From Acidaminococcaceae bacterium (lineage in GTDB: Bacteria > Bacillota > Negativicutes > Acidaminococcales > Acidaminococcaceae), in the NCBI GenBank assembly GCA_017443165.1, contig JAFSOW010000145.1, positions 1 to 5,039 on the forward strand: DNA of 5,039 bases, written 5' to 3'. Position numbers and translations under genes: made by a program. The notes beneath the pieces were generated by a model. The model saw only the letters and a list, made by a program, of their open reading frames with translations, did not search any database and was not told where the DNA came from. How positions within the stretch are numbered: the stretch's first letter is position 1; every line of letters begins with the position of its first letter. Below, in pieces: positions 1 through 4,510 of the stretch.

Positions 1-513
1 GAATATCAGGAACGGATCCCTGAATGGATGGAGAGCGTCGAGATATCCCAGGTCTGGAAGAAGATAAATATTGAGGGAACGGCGCTTGCAACGGAAGTGC
101 CTGCCTCCTGTATCAGTCTGAAGGATCCTTCGGAAGTCAGCATGACCATGGAAGTTTACGGAAACGAAAGCATCATGGTGGGGCTGGTCTCTTATCCCGC
201 CGGACAGTTCGCGTTCATGCCTCCGGCGCTGGACAATCTGCAACAGGAAGAAAAGACCGCGGTGCTGGAAGGGCTGAAACAAAAACTCGCTGCCGACACA
301 AAAGACACGGCAGCGGGCTATAAAGGTGAGTTCATTACGGTCGGCGGACGCAGCTGCGTGAAAGCGACCTATGAAGTCAGCGGCAGTAATAATGAAAGTT
401 ACACTTTTGTTAAGGACGGCAGGATATTTGAACTGGGATTTGTGTTCAAACCGGAACACAAAGAAGCCGTCCGGCCGGTTATCACACATGTGCTGGAAAA
501 CCTGCAGATGTAA
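1..513 (+). CDS. C-terminal part of a PsbP/DcrB-like protein (5' end outside window)
   Basis: The reading frame is open from base 1 to the TAA at 511-513, so the gene probably begins before the window. An ATG at 28 exists, but only a weak AGGAA lies 15 bases upstream and no signal peptide follows it, so I treat it as internal. The 170 visible residues have a mixed alpha/beta look: a short strand with VPASC near residues 34-38, a helix rich in Gln, Glu and Lys around 80-100, then strands leading to a YTFVKDGRIFELGF segment, and a final helix ending HVLENLQM. That order resembles small PsbP/DcrB-like domains, often found at the end of bacterial lipoproteins or membrane proteins. This is pattern memory, not a proven match. 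Function is unknown. The next gene starts 103 bases later, so it need not share a transcript. Confidence 0.6.
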   Translation, partial: EYQERIPEWMESVEISQVWKKINIEGTALATEVPASCISLKDPSEVSMTMEVYGNESIMVGLVSYPAGQFAFMPPALDNLQQEEKTAVLEGLKQKLAADTKDTAAGYKGEFITVGGRSCVKATYEVSGSNNESYTFVKDGRIFELGFVFKPEHKEAVRPVITHVLENLQM

Positions 514-550
514 GATTCCCCGGGAAATTAGTAAAAAGGTGTAATGAAAA

Positions 551-572
551 GCATATTACGATGCGTAAATGC
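551..572. promoter_or_regulatory. Imperfect palindrome upstream of the barnase operon
   Basis: Two arms pair as GCAT plus TTACG (551-554, 556-560) with CGTAA plus ATGC (564-568, 569-572). There is one bulged A at 555 and a 3-base centre, giving 9 pairs. It lies 45-66 bases before the barnase start in an AT-rich gap. It could be an operator, or a weak terminator of the preceding gene, since an ATCTTTAATA stretch follows. A poor -10-like TTTAAT at 576-581 would place the palindrome over the spacer and -35 region, which would suit a repressor site. No convincing promoter is visible in this gap. Confidence 0.3.
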
Positions 573-616
573 ATCTTTAATAGTGTTGAGCTAAAGCAAA
601 GGAGGACTCTGTTTCA

Positions 617-1201
617 ATGAAAAAAGTATTTGCGATTGCATTAGCGGTTGTCATGATGCTGAGCGTAGTCCTGGGCTGCGGCGGCAAAAAGGCTGTACAG
701 CCTGCACCGCCCCAGACGAAGGTCTCGGAGAACCAGAACAAAGAGAAGGGTTATGCTGCTTCGGAAAAAACAAAACAAAAAGACAATGCGCAGCAGAAAC
801 AAACTTCTTCTAAAACAAATGACCAGGGTGGCAGTGCAGCATCATCCGGAGCCAAAGTACAAGTGGAAAAGGGTAAGGCCTATACCGATAAGGACCATGT
901 GGCGGCTTATATCCATGTATATAAGACCCTGCCTCCCAACTACATTACCAAAGGACAGGCCGCCAAACTGGGCTGGAAGAAAGAAGGCACATTGGATAAA
1001 GTCGCTCCCGGCAAAAGCATCGGCGGGGACCGCTACAACAACTATGAAAAGAAACTGCCGGATAAACAGGGACGGAGTTGGAAAGAATGCGACATTGATT
1101 ACGTAAAGGGAAACCGGAACGCGAAACGGATCTGCTTCTCCAACGACGGACTGATCTATTACTCTGCGTCCCATTACCGTGATTTTGTCAGATTGTACTG
1201 A
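617..1201 (+). CDS. Lipoprotein with a C-terminal barnase-type ribonuclease domain
   Basis: This 194-residue protein is predicted to be an exported, lipid-anchored endoribonuclease of the barnase (N1/T1-like microbial RNase) family, cleaving single-stranded RNA with a guanine preference. Residues 1-20 form a signal peptide and VLGC (18-21) is a lipobox, making Cys21 the lipidated residue. Residues 24-87 are a low-complexity linker rich in Lys, Gln, Ser and Asn. The catalytic domain covers about 88-194, close to the 110 residues of mature barnase. It keeps NYITK (108-112), the APGKSIGGD block (130-138), WKE with the general base Glu157 (barnase Glu73), Arg167 and Arg171 (Arg83, Arg87) and SHY with His186 (His102). 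Lys112 matches Lys27. Barnase Arg59 is replaced by Tyr143. An AAAGGAGG site (598-605) precedes the ATG by 11 bases. The barstar gene follows directly. Whether the enzyme scavenges RNA or attacks rivals cannot be told from sequence. Confidence 0.93.
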   Translation: MKKVFAIALAVVMMLSVVLGCGGKKAVQPAPPQTKVSENQNKEKGYAASEKTKQKDNAQQKQTSSKTNDQGGSAASSGAKVQVEKGKAYTDKDHVAAYIHVYKTLPPNYITKGQAAKLGWKKEGTLDKVAPGKSIGGDRYNNYEKKLPDKQGRSWKECDIDYVKGNRNAKRICFSNDGLIYYSASHYRDFVRLY

Positions 1202-1209
1202 TGGCAGCC

Positions 1210-1217
1210 AAGGAGGT
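1210..1217 (+). promoter_or_regulatory. Ribosome binding site that fixes the barstar start
   Basis: AAGGAGGT lies 7-8 bases before the ATG at 1225, an ideal Shine-Dalgarno position. An upstream in-frame ATG at 1201 overlaps the barnase stop (TGATG) but would put this site inside the coding region. It would also add eight residues that barstars do not have. The start at 1225 is therefore preferred. Confidence 0.8.
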
Positions 1218-1224
1218 TCAGCAT

Positions 1225-1506
1225 ATGGAAATCGTATTGGACGAAAAAAGATTTAAGGGCAGATCAAGAGCCCATGCTTATTTAAAAGAAAAACTGAATT
1301 TACCGGACTACTACGGAAGGAACCTGGATGCGTTGTACGATTGCCTGGGGGAAATTATGGAAGAAACGGTCATCGTGGTTCCGAAGGTCATCCGGAACAA
1401 AGAGTATCTGGGCGAGTACGGGCAGACGATGCTGCAGGTCTTCCGGGACGCGGCCGAGGAAAATCCTGCACTGACGGTACAGTTTAAAGAGTCCCCCAAA
1501 AAATAA
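1225..1506 (+). CDS. Barstar-family ribonuclease inhibitor
   Basis: This 93-residue cytoplasmic protein is predicted to bind and block the barnase-type enzyme encoded just upstream, protecting the producer from unexported or refolded toxin. Length agrees with barstar (about 90). The segment LPDYYGRNLDALYDCL (26-41) is the barstar inhibitory helix and loop. Tyr29, Asp35 and Asp39 fall at the same numbers as the barstar residues that plug the barnase active site. Trp38 of barstar is Tyr38 here. The LQVFRDA segment (70-76) matches barstar LQVFREA, with the contact Glu76 changed to Asp75. The gene follows the ribonuclease stop by 23 bases and shares its orientation, so co-transcription is very likely. 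The start chosen is the ATG behind a perfect AAGGAGG, giving MEIVLDEKRF. A lysine-containing tail, PKK, ends the protein. Confidence 0.93.
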   Translation: MEIVLDEKRFKGRSRAHAYLKEKLNLPDYYGRNLDALYDCLGEIMEETVIVVPKVIRNKEYLGEYGQTMLQVFRDAAEENPALTVQFKESPKK

Positions 1507-1509
1507 GCA

Positions 1510-2187
1510 GTGTGTCAGCAGGAGGAACCAGACGGCAAGACAATCCGGGCGCTTTCTGCGGTGATGGAAACAATTATGCGTAAAGAACTGGATTATTTCT
1601 GGGTTGGCGAAGAATATGGAGGGCGACAGAGCCTGCTTCCGGATTTTATCATGCGGTTTGCGGGCTGCGCCGCCGTTACGGCCTGTGACAGCCTGATCTA
1701 TATGACGCTGTATAAAAACAAAAAAAGTCTTTGCCCGTTTTCCACAGACCAGTTGCGGGGTAGGGAATATGTGAATTTCTTCAAGACGGTAAAGCCCTAT
1801 CTTCGTCCCCGTTTCGGAGGCGTAAACAGATTGGAAATATTTGTGGACGGGTTCAAAAATTTCCTGAAGGAGCATGGGCCAACGCTTCTGGATGTGCTGC
1901 CCTGGTCTGGCGACCATACGGAGAAAACAACGATTGATGCCATCAAACAGCAGATCGACCGGGGGTTCCTGATCCCGTACCTGCTGCTGCATCACCAGAA
2001 CCCTGCCTTCGAAAACTATGAATGGCACTGGTTCCTGCTTACCGGTTACGAGGAAAAACCGGACGGGCGTTTTATGGTGAAAGCTGTTACCTACGGTTCT
2101 TTTGAATGGCTGGATTTTGCCAAACTCTGGAACACGGGCTATAAACGTAAAGGCGGACTGGTGCTGTTACGGGACAGCGCTTCGTAA
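1510..2187 (+). CDS. Putative papain-like cysteine peptidase, third gene of the barnase/barstar run
   Basis: The 225-residue product (counted from GTG 1510) has no signal peptide or membrane segment. I do not recognise a named family, but the layout fits a papain-like thiol hydrolase. RFAGCAAVTACD (49-60) resembles the small-residue helix carrying the nucleophile in C39-type peptidases, with Cys53 as candidate. WHWFLLTGYEE (172-182) resembles the catalytic His strand, with His173 as candidate. A following strand and turn, VKAVTYGSFEWLDFAKLW (190-207), looks like the usual end of such folds. Peptidase activity is an inference. The gene begins 3 bases after the barstar stop, so it probably shares that transcript. 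The start is uncertain: GTG 1510 has no ribosome site, while GTG 1561 and ATG 1564 lie 35-38 bases beyond a strong AGGAGGAA. The family-like part begins near residue 22, so any of these starts is possible. A role in maturing or tolerating the ribonuclease is speculation. Confidence 0.75.
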   Translation: MCQQEEPDGKTIRALSAVMETIMRKELDYFWVGEEYGGRQSLLPDFIMRFAGCAAVTACDSLIYMTLYKNKKSLCPFSTDQLRGREYVNFFKTVKPYLRPRFGGVNRLEIFVDGFKNFLKEHGPTLLDVLPWSGDHTEKTTIDAIKQQIDRGFLIPYLLLHHQNPAFENYEWHWFLLTGYEEKPDGRFMVKAVTYGSFEWLDFAKLWNTGYKRKGGLVLLRDSAS

Positions 2188-2232
2188 AAGAACCGCGGTT
2201 ACATCCCGTTGAATGACGGGGGCTCCTTTTTT
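2186..2232 (+). terminator. Probable intrinsic terminator of the barnase/barstar run
   Basis: Just behind the stop codon, CCCGT (2205-2209) pairs with ACGGG (2216-2220) around a short loop, and a run of six T lies at 2227-2232. AAAAG (2186-2190) can also pair with CTTTT (2226-2230), extending the structure. The core stem is short and set off from the T-run by six bases, so strength is uncertain. The palindrome AACCGCGGTT (2191-2200) lies within it. Confidence 0.5.
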
Positions 2233-2242
2233 GTGATATAAT
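2214..2242 (+). promoter_or_regulatory. Extended -10 promoter for the 2326 gene
   Basis: TATAAT at 2237-2242 is a perfect sigma-A -10 hexamer, preceded by TG one base upstream (2234-2235), the extended -10 motif. A weak -35-like TGACGG (2214-2219) sits 17 bases upstream and overlaps the 3' arm of the terminator hairpin. A start near 2249 would give a leader of about 75 bases. Confidence 0.6.
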
Positions 2243-2325
2243 TACCGGGTAGAAGCATTGTTCAAAAGCATAGGCAGATAAAGGTTATATATAGTTTTTA
2301 TGCATAAAGGAATGGAGGCACGGAC

Positions 2326-2880
2326 ATGAAAAAGAAAACAGCCTTGTTAACGGCTATGATTCTCGCGTTGGGCATTTCTGTGTGCAATGCACAGAATAAC
2401 GGGATGGCGGCAGAGGCTGCCGGGATCAACTGTAAGGACGGCGTGTGTGAATTTGTCCTTGGAACTGCCGGCGGTGAAAGGACTGCGTTTGCTGCCATTA
2501 ATCCTTACAACAACGCTGTGCCGGATATTGAAGGAGAGTGGGCCAGAGACGTAAAGCAGCTGGGGCCCCACGATGTGTTTACGGCCGGCCAGACGGAACC
2601 ACTGGCGGGCGTAGTATTTTCTGTCAATAACCCTATTAAAAATTTCAAAGTGCTGTCCCTGTACTTAAAGGATTTCAGCGACGGCAAACCGATCTTCCTG
2701 GTGAAAGAACTGTACACAAAAGAGGTGTTCCGGCCGGACCGTCAGCTGCTTGTGAAATTTTCGTTCATTGGCAGCATTCCCAACAACGGCATCTCTTATA
2801 CCGATGGCAACGGCAAGACCCGGTACTATTCCATCAGCGAAAGCGGTATGGACGGGTCTCTGGTGTTCGTTGAGTTTTAA
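2326..2880 (+). CDS. Secreted protein of unknown function, beta-rich
   Basis: The 184-residue product starts with a typical signal peptide: a Lys-rich start, a hydrophobic core at 6-19, and a likely cleavage after Ala22 (CNA/Q). A lipobox is unlikely because Cys20 is preceded by Val. I do not recognise the mature part. It has a Cys pair at 36 and 41 (NCKDGVC) that could form a small disulphide loop. It then has alternating strands such as AGVVFSV (94-100), FKVLSLYLKDF (107-117) and LLVKFSFIG (141-149), a late SYTDGNGKTRYYSI hairpin (157-170) and a terminal LVFVEF. This looks like a small beta-sandwich or Ig-like extracytoplasmic domain. The start is supported by GGAGG (2314-2318) seven bases before the ATG. 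The gene has its own promoter behind a terminator, so it is probably monocistronic. Two TAA stops follow each other at 2878-2883. Confidence 0.85.
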   Translation: MKKKTALLTAMILALGISVCNAQNNGMAAEAAGINCKDGVCEFVLGTAGGERTAFAAINPYNNAVPDIEGEWARDVKQLGPHDVFTAGQTEPLAGVVFSVNNPIKNFKVLSLYLKDFSDGKPIFLVKELYTKEVFRPDRQLLVKFSFIGSIPNNGISYTDGNGKTRYYSISESGMDGSLVFVEF

Positions 2881-2929
2881 TAATACACAATCCTGACAGT
2901 CAGGCCATCATTGCCAACGTAAAAGTTTC

Positions 2930-2975
2930 CCCCCTGCGAAAGACAGCGTGAACGAAGACTGTATTTCGCAGGGGG
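2930..2975 (+). terminator. Long hairpin after the 2326 gene, probable transcript end
   Basis: CCCCCTGCGAAA (2930-2941) pairs perfectly with TTTCGCAGGGGG (2964-2975), 12 base pairs. After a G/A mismatch, ACAG (2943-2946) pairs with CTGT (2959-2962), leaving a 12-base loop. It lies 50 bases behind the stop. The downstream strand reads TATTCGTATG, not a clean T-run, so as an intrinsic terminator it is atypical. On the other strand the stem is followed by AAACTTTTA, also weak. It may instead protect the 3' end of the mRNA or form part of a small RNA. Confidence 0.5.
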
Positions 2976-2995
2976 TATTCGTATGCCACAGTTTT

Positions 2996-3009
2996 GTCAA
3001 AGGTTTGAC
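2996..3009. promoter_or_regulatory. Perfect palindrome GTCAAA-GG-TTTGAC
   Basis: Two 6-base arms (2996-3001 and 3004-3009) flank a GG centre, about 130 bases before the 3141 start codon. The second half contains TTGACG (3005-3010), a good -35 hexamer, but the nearest -10-like element, TG-n-CATACT (3030-3038), is 22 bases away. An operator overlapping a promoter is possible. The binding protein is unknown. Confidence 0.3.
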
Positions 3010-3072
3010 GCAAAAAAAACTTCTTTACCTGCCATACTTTTTTAAAACAGAAAATGAAAAAGTAACCGATTG

Positions 3073-3097
3073 TTGCAAAAGCGAATTATCATAGCAC
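3073..3097 (+). promoter_or_regulatory. Shared upstream words TTGCAAAAGC and AATTATCATA, copy 1
   Basis: TTGCAAAAGC (3073-3082) and AATTATCATA (3084-3093), followed by GCAC (3094-3097), lie 44-68 bases before the 3141 start. The same three words occur in the same order before tcdA. TATCAT (3087-3092) matches a -10 hexamer at five of six positions, but no -35 stands 17 bases upstream. The site could be a promoter that needs an activator or a binding site for a shared regulator. Confidence 0.35.
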
Positions 3098-3140
3098 GAT
3101 AAACGGGCTAAACGAAAGAGAGAAAAACGGGAGGTGTGAT

Positions 3141-3737
3141 ATGAAAATAAAGAAATGGCTGACGGGAGCAGTTCTTTCCCTTTGCCTTCTGATGAATACA
3201 CTGGCGATGCCGGCCGCATCTGCCGGAACATTGGGAGACATAGTGGCGGAACGATTTCCTTCGATTTCTGCCCTGCAGGAAAAACTGGGAAACAAAGACA
3301 CCCTCCGGGAAAGCCTGCAGTATCTGGAAAACTGGCAGGAATATGTAGACCGTGGCATCGAAAAACTGAACGAACTGAGCGACGCGTTGAAGGAAAAGGG
3401 CATGACCCTGGCTTTGGATCACTTTTCCGGAAAGATCAACGACTATGTGAACGAAAACGCGCCTTTCAAGATTGAAGAAGGATACGAGACGAAAATCGTA
3501 CCCGTTGTTACCGTCGGCAGTAAAGGATATATCGGGGCGGCCCAGATCTGCGGCCCGAAGGAACAGTTGGAAAAATGCAAGGCGGCGCTGACGGTTGAGG
3601 GGCAGCTGGCATCCGGAGCGGTACGGGTCCAGTATCTGGTGCCGATCGACACGGCAAAACCAACCAGCCTGGAAAACGTGCACCGTGTACAGGGCGTAGG
3701 CGTCAGCGCACGGCTGGATCTTGGCTTTCCCGGATGA
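3141..3737 (+). CDS. Secreted protein of unknown function with a helical N-terminal half
   Basis: The 198-residue product has a clear signal peptide: basic MKIKK, a hydrophobic core at 8-22, and probable cleavage after Ala28 (ASA/G). Residues 40-107 look mostly helical, rich in Glu, Lys, Leu and Asp (for example SALQEKLGNKDTLRESLQYL), and could form a short coiled coil or helical bundle. The C-terminal part looks beta-rich (KIVPVVTVGSKGYIGAAQ, 118-135, and VRVQYLVPI, 161-169) with a Cys pair at 137 and 146 that may form a disulphide. It ends SARLDLGFPG, which is not a typical outer-membrane barrel ending. I do not recognise the family. GGGAGGTG (3129-3136) gives a strong ribosome site six bases from the ATG. 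The gene stands alone, with a long AT-rich upstream region and a convergent minus-strand neighbour six bases beyond its stop. Confidence 0.85.
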   Translation: MKIKKWLTGAVLSLCLLMNTLAMPAASAGTLGDIVAERFPSISALQEKLGNKDTLRESLQYLENWQEYVDRGIEKLNELSDALKEKGMTLALDHFSGKINDYVNENAPFKIEEGYETKIVPVVTVGSKGYIGAAQICGPKEQLEKCKAALTVEGQLASGAVRVQYLVPIDTAKPTSLENVHRVQGVGVSARLDLGFPG

Positions 3738-3743
3738 ACTGAA

Positions 3744-4316
3744 CTAGAAGCTGTGATTAAAGCCTAACGAAAACCCGAAAGCGTGATGGCCCGGATTTTT
3801 TTTCCTCATGCCGTTGGAGCTGTGGCTGAACATGTAGCCCAGGCTGATCGAGTTATCTTTTGTGTACTTCCACGTAAGCCTGGGGCCGATGCGCCACATG
3901 AATCCCCAGGGACGCCCCTGGGCGGGAAAAGATTTGTTATAAATCAGGAAAGAACCGGAAAATTCCAGATCACCGTAAAGTTTGCCGCTGATCGGGCGCT
4001 CCCAGCGTATCATGCCGGCAGGTCCCAGCCCCACCGCGTTACTGTTACGGCGGATATCATCCTCCGTGGTATAGCCGTGGGCCCGGGTGAAAGTAAGGCC
4101 CCGGTGAAAGGTCAGGCCTGCGTGTTCATGGGCTTTCTGGAAAATATGGACATTGTAGTTATCGATGAACCGCCTGGCATAGATACGGTGCATCAGGTAT
4201 TCAGTCTGGATTTCCACATTATTTGCCTTTGCCTGGCAGACAGTCTGGGGAAAGACAGTAATCATCAAAAAAGAAAATAAAATTGCTGCAAAACAGACAG
4301 TTTTAGCGTACTTCAT
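3744..4316 (-). CDS. PagL-like outer-membrane beta-barrel (acyloxyacyl hydrolase / lipid A 3-O-deacylase family)
   Basis: The 190-residue precursor has a signal peptide, with likely cleavage after Ala31 (AKA/N), and ends in Phe190 within FGFSLGFNHSF, the aromatic C-terminus that guides barrels to the BAM machinery. Amphipathic strands alternate through the chain, for example KLYGDLEFSGSFLIY (112-126) and FMWRIGPRLTWKY (139-151). The near-C-terminal SHSSNGMRKKNPG (164-176) matches the PagL/acyloxyacyl hydrolase signature HxSN...NPG. His165, Ser167 and Asn168 correspond to PagL His126, Ser128 and Asn129. Family enzymes remove the 3-O-linked acyl chain of lipid A at the outer membrane. The catalytic Glu140 of PagL has no match: no Asp or Glu occurs between His165 and the end, and His177/His178 stand nearby. 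Activity is therefore uncertain. On its own strand GGAGGA (4321-4326) lies four bases before the ATG, and a good promoter lies upstream. Confidence 0.8.
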   Translation of the reverse strand: MKYAKTVCFAAILFSFLMITVFPQTVCQAKANNVEIQTEYLMHRIYARRFIDNYNVHIFQKAHEHAGLTFHRGLTFTRAHGYTTEDDIRRNSNAVGLGPAGMIRWERPISGKLYGDLEFSGSFLIYNKSFPAQGRPWGFMWRIGPRLTWKYTKDNSISLGYMFSHSSNGMRKKNPGHHAFGFSLGFNHSF

Positions 4317-4384
4317 AAGTTCCTCCGGATAAAAACATATAATACAATATGGTTTCTGAGCACAATTGTTAGAACGGTTAGTGC

Positions 4385-4413
4385 TTTATACAATTTTATC
4401 AGAAATTTGTCAG
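4385..4413 (-). promoter_or_regulatory. Sigma-A promoter of the PagL-like gene
   Basis: Read on the minus strand, CTGACA (4408-4413) and TATAAA (4385-4390) each match the -35 and -10 consensus at five of six positions and are separated by exactly 17 bases. Transcription would start near 4378, giving a leader of about 60 bases. This is the best promoter in the window and suggests steady expression. Confidence 0.75.
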
Positions 4414-4443
4414 CCGTGTAAACGATTTTCGATATAAAAACTA

Positions 4444-4484
4444 TTGCAAAAGCCGGCTGCTTTTTTTACAATTATCATAAGCAC
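4444..4484 (+). promoter_or_regulatory. Shared upstream words TTGCAAAAGC and AATTATCATA, copy 2, before tcdA
   Basis: TTGCAAAAGC (4444-4453), AATTATCATA (4470-4479) and GCAC (4481-4484) repeat the words seen before the 3141 gene, but with 16 extra bases between the first two. The insert holds GCTTTTTTT, which with AAAAGC (4448-4453) can form a 6-bp hairpin ending in a T-run. TATCAT (4473-4478) is a candidate -10 whose start point would lie near 4485, 26 bases before tcdA. No good -35 is visible. Confidence 0.4.
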
Positions 4485-4510
4485 AACTAATTAAAGAAGG
4501 CGTTTTAATT

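Noticed and set aside
28..513. A complete 161-residue gene starting at ATG 28
   Set aside because: The frame is open to the window edge, the ribosome site is poor, and no start-like N-terminus follows. A truncated longer gene is more likely.
1300..2028. A 242-codon open frame on the minus strand
   Set aside because: It lies antisense to barstar and the 1510 gene, lacks a ribosome site or recognisable domain, and has an erratic composition rich in Arg, His, Phe and Cys. Codon bias of the plus-strand genes explains it.
617..2187. A CDI, Rhs or other polymorphic toxin cassette
   Set aside because: Although a nuclease and its inhibitor are present, there is no large delivery protein, pretoxin motif, repeat region or orphan toxin tips. 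The lipoprotein is a compact single gene.
3011..3038. A sigma-A promoter with TTGACG and CATACT before the 3141 gene
   Set aside because: The spacer is 22 bases and the -10 matches only four of six positions, so it is not annotated as a promoter despite the TG element.
3073..3097. A Fur or PerR box around AATTATCATA
   Set aside because: Only one half-site resembles ATTATC; the second half needed for a 7-1-7 or 15-base palindrome is absent.
3108..3683. A 191-codon minus-strand open frame opposite the 3141 gene
   Set aside because: No ribosome site or domain, and the plus-strand frame has a clear signal peptide and Shine-Dalgarno site.
3783..4280. A 165-codon plus-strand open frame opposite the PagL-like gene
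   Set aside because: The minus-strand frame has a signal peptide, a family signature, a ribosome site and a promoter; the plus frame has none of these.
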